From: Leucaena leucocephala
Taxonomy: Eukaryota; Streptophyta; Magnoliopsida; Fabales; Fabaceae
DNA length: 64,000 nucleotides
Assembly: GCA_037074615.1 (NCBI GenBank)
Contig: CM073560.1
Coordinates: forward strand, 2,797,501-2,861,500
Direction: 5' to 3'
The number at the start of each line of letters is the position of its first letter. Positions within the stretch are counted from its first letter, which is position 1. This document shows, in pieces, positions 11,448-23,843 of the stretch. The position numbers were made by a program, and so were the translations under genes. The notes beneath the pieces are model-generated. The model had not been told where the DNA came from and searched no databases. It saw only the letters and a program-made list of their open reading frames with translations.

Positions 11448-12595
11448 AAATGAAACAAGGTAAGGCGCTCTTTTGCTTGTTTGTTTCTGCTAAAGTTGTT
11501 GGATCTGATTGGTGTTGATTTTTTGTTCAAGTCATATGTTGATTTTATTTAATGAAACAAGGTGAGGCCTAGTGCTGACTTATGTGATGCTTGTATCAGT
11601 TTCCAATTTTCCTGATTTATTTAGATAGTGCTTTTTTATTTCTGCTAAAAGTTGTTGGACTTTGATTACTGTTGAATGTTGATGTTTTGTTCAGATCACA
11701 TGTTTAGTAAATTTATTTTGTCTCTGTGCCGTTGCAATTGTTTAATTTTTTAACTTATCTTGGTTCTGTACTTTGTTCCTTAATGTTTGATTATTAATTT
11801 GATTCAACTTTTTGATTGCATCTCTTGTTTCTTATGCACTAGCATCTCAGGTTGCTAAGATAGAGTTTTTTTTTATGCCGTTATTTCAGTTGGAAGATTT
11901 TTTGTTCAATGGAACATTACTTTTCACTATACTGAAGCACAAGAACTTTACTTGTATATACACTGTATGTTGCTAAGTTTGCTGTTGTTCACTTTACTTG
12001 TATGCATACTCTGTGTGATGATTTGAATGAAAGCAGGTCTCAATTTTGAAGTTTTGCTTCTCTTTGATTTGGAGATTGATGAATCCCTCTAATTAATCAT
12101 CCTCCGTCATTGCTTTTGTTTCAAACCCCTGATTAATTATTCATCCCCCTCAGAAAAGAAAAAGCCTCACGCCTTTTCATCATGGAAAATAATAGTTGGA
12201 AAAAAATATCCTGTCATGGATGTAGAATGTGGATGATTTCGGGAGTTTTAATTTTGGTAGAAAATAAATTTCATATTAGTTTTAAAATAGAATGTGGGAG
12301 AGATTGAAGGACGTTTAAAAATTCATATTAGTTTTACAAATAAAATGTGGGAGAAAATATAAGGAGTTTGGTAAGGGGCAATTTAGTAATTATAAATTTT
12401 TATTTTTGTATTTGGTCCTTCTAAATAATTACAACTTTTATGGTCCTTCCCAATAAATATCATTTACTATAGGTCCTTAATTCTAATTCTCCCTATTTTT
12501 TTATGACATGCTTTGTTCTCACTAGTCACTGCTACTTGGGACGAATTAGTTACACTGAATGTTCTGTGTTTTCTTTGGTTTCATTAATTAGGTCA

Positions 12596-13480
12596 CCCCC
12601 CCTAATATAATCACTTATATATTGTTATATGCATCATGCTAAAGGCAGATCTTCATCGAGTAATTATATTAGTTGAACATATTGTAAGAGAAGAAATCTA
12701 ACCTACTACTGTTTGCATTTGACAGTATTCTCATTGATGGTTTGTGCAGAGGTGGAAGACTAAATATGACGAGAGATTTTTTCAATATCTTTTGATCAAA
12801 GTTGCCATCTAGATGTTGCGTCTTATAAAATTATGATCAAAGGACTTTGCAAAGGTAGTTTGTTTGATGAGGCAAAGGCCCTCCTTTATAAATTAGAAGA
12901 CAATTAGTGCATCCCTGACATAATAACTTTTCAAACTGTTATTGGATATCTTCTTGATAAAAAAGAGGATGATGCCGCTCAGAAGTTTCTATGGGTTTGT
13001 TGTTAATTTTATTTTTCTGATAAAAAAAATTTAGGTGGGTTCGATATTAGTCTCTCACTAAAGTTAGGGTACAGCCTTAGAGTTCAGAGAATGCTTACAA
13101 GAGATTTACGAGATCGCTTATCAAAGAAATATTTATAACAGTAACAGGAATCGAACTCGCGTCTTTATAGAATATGAGTCAATTTTTTACTATATGTGCA
13201 AGGTGAGACCCTATGTTGTTTGTTTGTTTCTATTAAAAAAAGGTTGTTGGATCTGATTACTGTTGATGTTCTGTTCAAGTCATATGGTTATCAAATTTAT
13301 TTTGTCTTTGTGCCGTTAGCAATGTTAAATTTTTTGTCTTAGCATGGCTTTTTATTTCTTCTTAATGTCTGATTATTAATTCCATTCAACGGTTTGATAT
13401 GTATCTCTTGTTGCTAATGCATTAGGGCGTTAGATTGCAAAGATAGAGTTTTCTTTTATGCAATGGATTCGGTTGGAAGA
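12596..13480 (+). pseudogene. Decayed tandem copy of the Rf-like PPR gene, 3' part
   Basis: The stretch 12596-13010 repeats the last quarter of the intact PPR gene (11020-11430): CCTAATATAATCACTTATA, ATTCTCATTGATGGTTTGTG and TTTGATGAGGCAAAGGCC all have counterparts. Deletions shift the frame and stop codons interrupt it, for example GACAATTAG at 12899-12907. From 13193 on, sequence matching the 3' flank of the intact gene (11455-11912) resumes, so a whole gene plus flank was duplicated and mostly lost. The intervening 13020-13192 has no counterpart in the intact copy and looks like an inserted SINE. Confidence 0.85.
13020..13192 (-). mobile_element. Probable tRNA-derived SINE inserted in the PPR pseudogene
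   Basis: About 170 bp interrupt the match between pseudogene and parent. On the minus strand GAGTTCGATTCC (13147-13158) is a good B-box, with an A-box-like TTGACTCATATT just upstream (13171-13182). The 3' end is not clearly A-tailed, and only one copy is in the window. Confidence 0.45.
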
Positions 13481-13530
13481 TTTTAGACTCAATGAAACCA
13501 ATACTTTTCTTCATTATATACATACGGTAC

Positions 13531-13722
13531 ATTTTTTTTTACTCACCCGGTTCATCAGAGTTTTATCCCGACTACATCCAGATCCGACTTGCATCGTGCA
13601 CCTGGTTATAGTAGGTGAGTCTCCTAACAGGAATTTTTTACATACGCCAAAGTTTAAACTCGAGACTTTGCTTAAATAATACTGAGCTACTTATTACCCA
13701 GACTAACTCCCGTTAGTCATAC
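13531..13722 (-). mobile_element. tRNA-derived SINE, family B copy 1
   Basis: Related to 52077-52259 on the same strand. The plus strand starts with a T-run then ACTCACCC, so the minus-strand element ends GGGTGAGT plus poly-A. The minus strand carries TAGCTCAGT (13681-13689), an A-box-like sequence. The B-box is degraded here but good in the other copy. Confidence 0.65.
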
Positions 13723-13916
13723 GTACGGTACATTGATGTGAAATAAAGCGTCTCTTTGCTGCCGTGTTATATGATACCTGAGTGGTTCATCTTCAGCAAC
13801 CGTTATAAAACCTAATTAATTTTTGAGTTGGTTTTTGTCTTTGGCATTTCTCTGTTTTCTCTTGAACTGGATCTTTGGCATTTCCGTCTTATTTTAATTT
13901 TGATATAATAACTCAT

Positions 13917-14096
13917 ATGTAAGTTTAACTAGCGAAAAAATGAGATGTACGGTTATTTAGAGCGTGTTTAATATTTAAATAGTATTATTTTATTATAATT
14001 TTAATCATATTATTAGAAGAGATATCTTAATTTCTGGGTATATAAATTTATGTTAGAAGATAATTAACAGCTCATAAATTTTTGTACAAAAAAAAT
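13917..14096 (+). mobile_element. Degenerate SINE, family A copy 4
   Basis: AAGTTTAACTAGCGAAAAAATGAGA near the 5' end and the A-rich end after AATTTTTGTAC match the copy at 1011-1272. The body is much diverged and shortened. Confidence 0.55.
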
Positions 14097-15725
14097 TGGT
14101 CTAATAAAATATAATTAATATATATTGTGTATCAAACAAATTTACTTCTCTTTTAATTCTTAAAGCGAAAACAAGTAAAAAGCTACACGTAATGTTTGAG
14201 TGTAAAAGGCAACGTGGTTGTTGTTTGTGGGTTTGAAATGAATACTTCCCATAAAATCGAAAGAGGTGGTTGTCCTAAATGACATAATTAAATTAAATAA
14301 AAATAATAGAAAATACATATGACAAATTTTTTAAAAAAATCCCTTATGCTTATTTTTATATCATTATGAATTATAAATTATAAAATTACAAAGTTACTAT
14401 AAAACCCGTATGAATAAATATATTTCTACTAATAATATGATAAATGTATGTACAATTTGTAATTAAATTGCAAAATGTATTATGCCATTATCAAAAAAAT
14501 TATGATTTTTAAAATAACACAATAAAATTTACATTTTAATATAGCAAACTTATTAATGACAGATTCTGCAATGGGAAAATAAAAAAATATTATTTAAATT
14601 TTAAAATTTTAAATCAATTTATTTATTATACTTTATAAATTATCGTTACTCTTATAAAATAAATAATAACATATTTTTATAATAATTTTTAATTTAAAAT
14701 TTTAAAATTTAAGTGGTATTCATACTGTAAGCTATACATTTGATTTGTTTTCTAATCTTTTACTGTGCAGTATATTTGTAACTTTTTTTTTAATTAAAAA
14801 GAAAACAAATCATAGGTTATGGTTAAAATCGCGCATAGGATGCTTCAATTTTATTTATGGGTTAATTTTTCATTAAATAAATATTTAACCAATGAAATAA
14901 ATTTCCTTCCCCTCGTGGAGAGAATCCAAAGAAATGAATAGTACTATCTCCAATATTAAAATCCTCGGGGAAGAAAAAGAAAAGGATTGGGGGGACCCAC
15001 AAGGATAACGACATTTTAGGCCTATATAATTCTAAATTTTTTTTACAGCCTCATGAGACTGAAGTGAAAATATGTTTTGATGTGAAGTCTAAAATATCTC
15101 TAAATACAAATGCAAGATAAATAAGGTGTTCAAATTTTTTATAAGTAACTTCCTTTCATGTCATCATTTATTTAATTTTATGTTAACCTAATTTTAATTT
15201 ATGTGGTTAACAACGACATATTCTAATTGGACACGTTAATCTCTAGTTAGATTAGGTTGCAATTTTAAAATAAAATTTCAAGTTATCCTAAAAATAATAA
15301 TAAGTAATTATAATAACATATGTGGATTTTGATAATCTATGGTTGTTGTAGGTTTCATTTTTAAAATAAAATTCTAAGTTATTATAAAAAAATTAACAAA
15401 TTTGAATTCAGTAATTGATCATAACCAGCGGATTTTTATAAGTCAATATATATGAAATTTGAGTAAATAACAATTTAGGAAAAATAATTTCTCATGAATA
15501 TTTGAGCATTGAGACTTGTAAAGTTATAGAATAACATCTCACATGATGGTTATTTTAGATTTTTTATTTTTTTAATCATAAAAAAGTTCATGTGAGATTG
15601 GTATAAGGTTTATTAGGACTAAGATATATCTCTAAATTTAAAAAATATTTATAATTATCTACTAATAGAATTCTCATATTTAATAATAGGATTTGATCAA
15701 TATTATATAACATAAATTTTTGGGA

Positions 15726-16176
15726 AAAAGACATAAAAATACCTTATGAAATTTAAAAAGATAAAAAAGGTCTCTGAATTTTAAAAAAGATAGATTAGGG
15801 ATGAGGCTCAATCTCTCATTTGTAAATTCTTGTGCAGAGACCAAATACCATTATGGGAGTTGTAAATACTATTAGTAGAGTTATAAATTCTATTATGGGA
15901 GTTATAAATACTATTAGCAGAGTTATAAATACTATTACAAGAGTTGTAAATACCATTGGCAGAGTTACAAAAAATATAATTTCTTCTTTTGTCTTAAATT
16001 TGCATAGAACTGTTTGCAACTCTACTCATGGTATTTATAACTCCCATAATACTATTTGTAACTCTGCACAAAAATTTATAAATGACATATTGAACCTCCT
16101 ACCTAATATATTCTTTTTAAAATTCAGAGGCTTTTTTTATCTTTTTAAATTTTAAAAAGTCTTTTATTATTTTTTT
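15726..16176. mobile_element. Fold-back element with internal 21-bp repeats
   Basis: Imperfect inverted arms span the whole element. ATTTAAAAAGATAAAAAAGG near 15750 pairs with the complement of CTTTTTTTATCTTTTTAAAT near 16131, and TTGTGCAGAG (15831) pairs with CTCTGCACAA (16064). The left arm contains six 21-bp tandem units (15842-15967) and the right arm about three inverted units (16015-16070). A 107-codon open frame across it is only the translated repeat. It resembles Foldback-type or expanded MITE elements. Confidence 0.7.
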
Positions 16177-16439
16177 TTAAATTTTTTTATAGATTATGAA
16201 TTAAGTTTTTATTAATTACTTCAACATATTTTCATTTCAATTCCCTCGGCCTCCAGTAAAATTTTAGAATTATATTGGCCCAAAATGTCATTATTTTTGT
16301 TAATGGAGTCATTTTCTTATGGGGCCCTCAATGACCTTAAGAAAAATAAATACAAAATCAAAAGCAAGTATGCACAGAGACCTTCATCATCCTCTCTCTC
16401 TCTCTCTCTCTGTTAATGGAGTTTTCTCAATTCCTCTGT

Positions 16440-16893
16440 TAAAATCCCTCCCCTACGTTAAGCCAAACACACTTTAAAGACATGGGAAAGAAAAGGAAGA
16501 AAAAAAGAGAGATTTTATTATTACCTTATTTAGATTAATATTAAAGGAGAGAAGGGGAGGGATTTTCATATTACCTTATTTGGTTTAAGAAGGAAAGGGA
16601 GGAAAAATACTTTTATATAGACAAATTTACCTTATATTATTTTACATAATATTTTAATAAAATATAATATAAGAGTAATATTAGGATATTAAAAAAATTA
16701 TAGATATATGAATATTATATAATAATAATATCACACTTCCCCACCAAATTCTCCCAATTTTAGAGGGGAAGTAAAGTCGGAGGGGAGGGAAAATTTTAAA
16801 AATTTTTATCTCCCCTCCTAAATTTTGTAATGAGCCAGGGGAAGTAAAATCCCTCCCTCCCCCAAATACCCTGTGCTAAACAAGCCCTAAATG
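16440..16893. repeat. Purine/pyrimidine-skewed repeat segment upstream of the receptor kinase
   Basis: TAAAATCCCTCCC occurs as a direct repeat at 16440-16452 and 16845-16857. Complementary GGGAGGGATTTT-like blocks lie between them (near 16555-16570). Motifs such as GCCAAACACAC and GCTAAACAAGCCC near the two ends resemble MITE termini. The boundaries are unclear. Confidence 0.4.
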
Positions 16894-17032
16894 GTTGTTC
16901 TTTTTCTTCCTTCCTTCTTCTTTGAACATTAAAAGCACCCAAAAGCACCTCTATCTCCGCCTCACACCCTCCTTTCTTCTTCTTCTTCTTCTTATCTGAT
17001 AGAATTTACAGTGTTGACAGCTAAAAACCAGC

Positions 17033-19757
17033 ATGATAATGCTGCTTCATAAACTGTCCATTTTGCTCAGTTTCTTCCTGGTTTTGCTTCCTCTGGTTAG
17101 ACCAGATCTGTCTTCTGAGAGACTCGCTCTCGTTTCTCTCCGTTCGGCCGTCGGAGGCCGAACCCTTTTCTGGAACGTTTCTGAGCAGAGTCCATGCAAG
17201 TGGTTCGGAGTCCAGTGCGAAAACGACCGTGTCATCCAGCTTCGTCTTCCCGGCGTTGCGCTTTCCGGCTCAATTCCCACCGGCATTTTCGGCAACTTGA
17301 CTCTTCTTCGAACTCTGAGCTTGCGTTTCAATGCTTTGAAAGGTGTGCTTCCGGAAGATCTCGCTTCTTGCGTTAATCTTCGTAACGTTTACTTGCAGCA
17401 GAATCTTCTCTCCAGTGAAATTCCAGATTTCCTGTTTGCTTTACCGGACTTGGTCCGGCTTAATTTGGCGTCCAACAATTTTTCCGGCTCAATTCCGTTG
17501 GGTTTCAACAATTTGACGAGGCTGAGAACTTTGTTCCTTGAAAACAACAATCTCTCAGGTGCCATCCCCAAGTTAAACCTTGTAAACCTTGAACAATTCA
17601 ATGTTTCAAACAATATGCTGAATGGTTCAGTGCCAGAAAAGTTACAAACTTTCGCCAAAGATTCATTTCTAGGGACCTCCCTATGTGGGAAACCCCTCAA
17701 TCTTTGTCCAGGAGACGTAAATGGACCCGGAACCGGAAGCGGAACCAGAGCCGGAACTGGAACGGGAAAATCTCCGACTCCTGAGATTGTAAACAATGAG
17801 AGAAACATGAAGAAGAAGAAGAAACTGTCAGGTGGTGCCATTGCCGGAATCGTTGTAGGATCAGCAGTGTGTCTTCTGTTGATTCTTTTCGCTCTGATCA
17901 TATTATGCCGAAAGAGCAGTAATCAGAAGACAAGGTCGCTGGACTTTTTAACTGAGAAGCATCTCGAAGTGCCAATTCGAGGCGACAAACGGGTTTCAGA
18001 ACTGGAACACAGTAATGCCTACTTGGCTGCTGCGGGGGAAACTGCGGCGGCGGCGACGACGGAGAACGTCGCCGGAGCGAAAAAGCTGGTATTTTTTGGA
18101 CATTCACAGGTGTTTGATCTTGAGGATTTGCTTAGGGCTTCTGCAGAAGTTTTGGGCAAAGGAACATTTGGAACAGCCTATAAGGCGACTCTTGAGGATG
18201 GGCCTGTGGTGGCGGTGAAGCGATTGAGGGACGTGAGGATTTCTGAAACAGAGTTGAAGGAGAAGATTGAAGCAGTAGGAACAATGAATCATGAGAATTT
18301 GGTTCCTCTCATGGCTTACTATTATAGCGGAGAAGAAAAGCTTCTTGTTTATGATTACATTCCCACAGGAAGTTTATCTGCACTTCTGCATGGTGAGCAC
18401 ATTTGGATTCCTTCTGTTTCTTTCCTTACCTTATCCTTCTTTTCCATGGTTTGAGGTTAGGATTGTTTTACTAGAATTTGTGTTCTTTTGATCTTTTGAC
18501 ATGAGATTGCTTTATTGTTATCAGTCACCTGATTGTTATAACCTTGCTTATTATGTATCCCCTTGAATTACTTTTTCCTACTTGAATGAAACTGCATGTA
18601 ATTGAGCACCATCTCTTCCTACTTTTTTCTCTTCTGGTATGGTAATGTGGAAGTAAATATGATAGAATTGGTTGATTTTTTTTTTCAAAAAAAATTAATC
18701 TTTTTGCCCTAATAGTTTTAACTTAATTTAGTACCTAAACTTTAATTAATTCTTGTAGTTTTGACCTGTTTGTAACTCATTCTCTAAATTTTGACAAAAT
18801 GCAACTCATTTCATATAGTTTAGCTTTTTAAAACTATAAGGACTGGATTGTGGTGAGTTAAATTCAGAACTAAGTTTCAATCAAGTCAACTTATAAGGAT
18901 TGAATTGCATTGAGTCAAAACACTTAAATTTTAATTTTTTCTTCTTTTTTTATAGTAGTTCTGAGGTTCAGTTCTTATATTGTTTTCCTTGGTTTTATAC
19001 TTTTTATTTCTGACTTTGAATCCTATTGACCTCATTGAACTATGTTAAACATAAATCTGACCGGAAAACGCCTCATGAATCATAGGCATGAACGATGATG
19101 TTTCAAGTTTGTTAACAATTTCTTGTTGCAGGAAACAAAGGGGCTGGTAGGAGCCCACTGAATTGGGAAGCGAGATCAGTCATTGCTCTTGGAGCTGCTA
19201 GAGGCATTGAGTACATTCACTCACAAGGGACTAATTTTTCTCATGGAAATGTAAAATCATCCAACATCCTCCTCACCAGATCCTTGGACGCTAAAGTATC
19301 CGACTTTGGCCTCGCGCACCTCGCCAGTCCCACCTCCACTCCAAACCGAGTCATCGGGTACCGTGCTCCTGAGGTAACTGATCCTCGCAAGGTATCTCAG
19401 AAGGCGGATGTCTATAGCTTTGGAGTATTGCTCTTGGAATTGCTTACCGGGAAGGCCCCGGCCCACGCACTCTTGAATGATGAAGGAGTAGACCTACCTA
19501 GATGGGTTCAATCTGTTGTCAGAGAAGAGTGGACCTCCGAGGTGTTCGATCTCGAGCTTCTCAGGTATCAGAATGTCGAGGAGGAGATGGTTCAATTGTT
19601 GCAACTCGCAGTTGATTGTGTCGCTCCGTACCCTGATAATCGCCCATCGATGTCAGAAGTAACGAAGCGAATTGAAGAGTTACGAGAGGCTAGCTTGAAA
19701 CGTGGTCAAGACCGAATCCAAAATCCTGACCCGATCGATGATATATCTTCTCACTGA
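17033..19757 (+). CDS. RLK902: LRR receptor-like pseudokinase, RLK902/RKL1 group (LRR-III)
   Basis: Two exons, 17033-18392 and 19132-19757 (GT-AG, phase 1), give 661 residues. Order: signal peptide (about 1-24), LRR N-cap with WNVSEQSPCKWFGVQC (47-62), about five LRRs (65-205), Gly/Thr-rich juxtamembrane stretch, transmembrane helix (about 267-292), then kinase domain. The P-loop GKGTFG (375-380), Lys396 and DFG (511-513) are present, but the catalytic loop reads HGN (491-493) instead of HRD. This is the known state of this subfamily, annotated as probable inactive receptor kinases. They act at the plasma membrane in immune and developmental signalling through partners. The next gene, IREH1, is also its neighbour in Arabidopsis. 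ATG 17033 begins the signal peptide; a second in-frame ATG lies two codons later. Confidence 0.93.
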
Positions 19758-22700
19758 TTTTGGTTCTAGGTCTGTCATGAGAACAAACTTAGGCATCAAT
19801 CAAGTTCTCTGGTACAAACATGACCCTCAAATATCTTTTCACAATTTAACTTCACATGATTAATTTTCTGAAGAAATTTTCTTTAAGATGTTTGTGTTTT
19901 TATCAGAGGACTTGACAGAAACCTTAGGTTTGTATGGAGGATAATCATCTCATGTACAGAGATTGTCTTACTTCATGGAGTAAAAATGAGTTATTTTGGA
20001 CAAATTTTGGTCATCAAGATCATTTTTTGTGTTTTCAAATGATCTGAATGGTCACTAGTTCAAAATGATTCACTCCCTCTAAGACAATTTGTAGTCAAAT
20101 CATCAAACAAAGCTCAAAGTTTGTTCATGTATTATATTAGTGTTGATATGATCTCACCCGATAATCCTATTTAATTGTATTGCTTGGGTAAGAAACATCG
20201 AATTTATTGCCTCTGCTTTTTTCTGCTACAATCTCCATTTGTGCATTATTTTCATCTGTTCGTTTTTGCATTATCCTATTAAAAATAATTTTATTTGAGA
20301 TATTGTAGGATATTAAATTTAGGCATTTTTCCCAATAGGTATTTGAATATTAATTTATTATATTATAAGTGATTAGGGATTAGCCTTTTTTGTTAAATCT
20401 ATCTTCCAAGGGTATGGTTTTTCTTCTTCTCATTTGATACCTGGAGAAGTTGCATGTGGTCCATGAGTCATTTATTACATCTTGTTGAGAACACTGCTTT
20501 TTTCTGCGTTGTTGGAACAGAATGATGCTATAGTTTGCTGTCATTTGTTGGCTGTGATGTACTTGTCGGTGGCATTTATCTCTCTCACACAGAGAGACTC
20601 TATTTTTGCCGAAAAGGTTTGGTGGGAATGGGAAAGCACTTTGGAATTAAATACGTTTGATTTATGCTCTTCAACAACTTCATTAATTCCCTCACTCTTT
20701 CTCTTGGCTGTTGGATTTATATTTGGGTAGTTGGCCAAAAAATCCAAGAGAAGATAATTTGGGAAAATTACGATTAAAGCAAGGTACTACAACTTATCTT
20801 TAAATTGGTTGAGATATTGGGTTAAAGGTAAGTAATTCATAGTCAAATTCAAGTTAACTTAATATGATTAAAATAGTATAATTTAATTAAAATATGTAAA
20901 AATATTTATATTTTGAGAAAATTATATCTAACAACCCAAACAAATAGAGTGCCATACATAAATTTCGGTACGTATCTTTTTTTTTTTTTGTATGGTCTTT
21001 GTATTTGTTGTGATCAGTACGTCTCTTTAGCTTTTGTTTATTTTTATTTATATGTCTCATTTGTACCTTTTTCACTATTTGAATTTGAATTTAAATTTTT
21101 TCACTTAACGCTTTGTTCAAATCTATCTATCCGGTAGCCAAAAGTTTCTATCAGGTTTAAGTGACTATATGAGTATTTTCTGAATGCTTTAAATATATCT
21201 AAGATATTTTGAACAATAGGCTATAATTAACTTGTTAAGCTGAGAAAAGCTACACTACTTTTATTTTATTTCATTTAATAAACTTGGTTCAGTGCTGTGT
21301 AAGATATTTGGATTTGGATTTATTTTCTTTCTTGAAAACAAATATACGTATAAATCTTTTTGTTTTTGAAAAAAGCATTACAACTTAGAACTTCAAGATT
21401 GCATGACAATTATCAAAATTGTTAAAAAGTGACTTAAGTAACTCCTAATAGAGTCAAAATTAAGGATGAACCCTCTTAATCAAAGGAGATATTCACGTAT
21501 TTATTGTTTAAAAATAAAATCAGAACGTTTTGCTCAAATCTAAAGATAAGGCATTTGAATAGGGACAAATAAGCATAAAGTCAAACAGATGCTTTCTTAT
21601 CATCCTTTCGTTGCTTTCATTATGTTCTGAAAGTTTCAAATATCAATCCATGTAAGGAGGATTGACAACTCAAGTTAAAAACTTCTAACGTGTTTTTAAA
21701 TTAAAAAAGAAAGTAAGAAAAAACTTAATTCCAGTGTTTATAGTTTTACTTGATTTTTGATTATTTTTTTCTTTTTATCATTAGGTGATTAGATCCTTAT
21801 AATTTCTTATTTATAGTCATTAGTCCCGGTCATAATATGTTAATTAGGGCCAATGTGGATGTTGATTAAGCAACATGTAAATTTTTTAAAAATAAAAATT
21901 ATTATACTCATAATTTTTTCCTTGCATATAATAATATGTAATCTGATTGATTTTTATTTTATCTAAATCCATATGGAAAAATTAATCTAGGGGTAATTAT
22001 GAATGAGAGCCATGTTATCCACTAACATTGTTTCTCTTACAAATTAACATTTAGCAAAGTAGGAGTATAGAAACTGGTACGTATATGAGGAAATCATAAG
22101 AACTCAATTAAAAAATTGTAAGAACTAATTAAAAATAAGGTAAAATTATAGAAATTTATAGATTTTTTTTTAAAAAAAAAAAGCATGGGGGGAAGAGTTT
22201 TAATTTTTTTTTACTATCTCATTTTCACTTAAAAGTCACTTTCACTTGCAAAGATTGAAATTTGACACTTATAACAAAATTTTTGAGTGGCCAATAGTCA
22301 CTGTGAAAGCTCATAAAGTATGAGGGATGCATGTGGATAGGTTTATGATTGAAACTTTATGGTGGGCCAAAGAGGCTATTCACATGTCAAAAGAAAGTTG
22401 AGTATTGTGAAATTGTGGTCCTACTTCTCACCAAAGATCATTATGATGATATTTTGGTGCCATGTAAACGCTTTGGATCATTTTGCCAATCTTTTTGGGG
22501 CTACCTTCACGAAAGGTTGGAAAATTAATTAATAAGATAGCGATGGAAGAGGAACAAATATGGACACCCCACCGCTTGTCTCCTGTCAAATGTCCATGCT
22601 ATTTCTGTATTTTTTATTTTCTTCTGACAAAATGTACTTTTAAAATTTTGGTTTATGACAAATTCTTGTTTGTACTATATTTTTAAAGATTTACTTTTAC

Positions 22701-23843
22701 TGTACTTATCATTTTAATAATGGTATCATTAATGATTTATTCATAATTTCTATCACTCACTGTTGTTCACATAATTTTACTCAATAAAACATTGACACTT
22801 GCAATAATAATTGAAAAAAAAAAATCTACCTATATCCCTATTTATAAATCACTTTCTAGAAGTTTTCTTTTCACATTTTAGAAGTCATTATGTAAAATCT
22901 ACGAAGCTGTCTCACTAATGCTCTATCATTGAGTAGCTATGGTGAAATGAGGAATTAAGAAAATATCAAGAATTTACATTTAAAGGTAAGGTATTTTTGA
23001 AAAGATAATTTAAATATAATCAATTCTAACTAATTTTCTTGGTTTTTATAAATCAGTTAAATGTGATTTATAAATATGAATGGAGTTAGTAAAAAGTTGT
23101 CCTTTTAGCACCTCTGCTACTTCAATGAATGAACCTGTTTTTGCAGGCAGGCACAAGTCTGCTTCACTTTTAATTTGAAGATTGCAATGGCTGAGCTGAG
23201 AACCCCTGAAAAGCAAGAGCTTGAGAGCAAATTAATGTCATCATCTCCAGTCTCCAGAGGTCAGGAAAACCCTAAATTTAATGGCAAGCCCTCATAATAA
23301 AGTTACAATCCCAGTCAGAAGGTTAATCACTTTAGATCAACTATTGTAAAGTGAAAATGCTCAGAGGGAAAGAGAGAGAGGGTCAGAAAAGCCTTCGCTA
23401 TATCTCAAAATTCTGAAAGTAAATTACAGTGACCTGAACCTGAACAGAGAAAAGGATGTCTCCACATGGCTATAATAACAATAGCAACCCCCCACCACAG
23501 AGAAATGTGAACAACCAACACTTGTATGTATTTTAAAGTACTTTACAGTCCCCAATACATACACAACGTAAACCCCAAAAGGTTGAAATCCCAGTGTTGA
23601 TTTGTTACCTAATAAGTAACGAGCACATCGTGGACCAGCTTGAGCCTTCTTTAAGTCTCTGCAAATTCAGATATAATTAGATCGGCATAATACATAAGGG
23701 GCAAAGATATAATGAAATTATGCAAGATTTGCAGAATCATACATGCACAAGGCTTACAAACAACAAGGTGCATATGCACACAAAAATGGCTCAGGTCATA
23801 TGTTGAAAACCAATTATGGAATGAGGCCAAGATGATGAGACCG
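19758..23843. other. Intergenic region between receptor kinase and IREH1 (tail to tail)
   Basis: Two genes converge here. The first 200-300 bp are probably the 3' UTR of the receptor kinase, and the last few hundred bases (about 23540-23843) the 3' UTR of IREH1. Between them I see no recognisable gene. Open frames at 20482-20730 and 22483-22686 have no family features. A 36-codon frame at 23187-23297 is noted in the findings. Confidence 0.6.

Larger units (their letters stand above)
13723..17032. other. Gene-free region between the PPR pseudogene and the receptor kinase
   Basis: No gene is supported. It holds a degenerate family A SINE, a fold-back element with a 21-bp tandem array, and a purine/pyrimidine-skewed repeat segment, listed separately. 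The final 100 bp (CT and TTC runs near 16397-16412 and 16976-16994) probably form the promoter and leader of the receptor kinase. Confidence 0.7.

Noticed and set aside
15832..16155. 107-codon open frame with repeated NTI-RV motifs
   Set aside because: It is the translation of the 21-bp tandem array and inverted arm of a fold-back element. The frame stays open only because the period is a multiple of three.
17389..17901. 170-codon minus-strand frame over the receptor kinase
   Set aside because: Lies antisense to a clear LRR and transmembrane coding exon; its openness follows from the codon use of the real gene.
20482..20730. 82-codon frame after the receptor kinase, with a hydrophobic end
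   Set aside because: No family resemblance and no plausible exon structure; likely chance in intergenic DNA.
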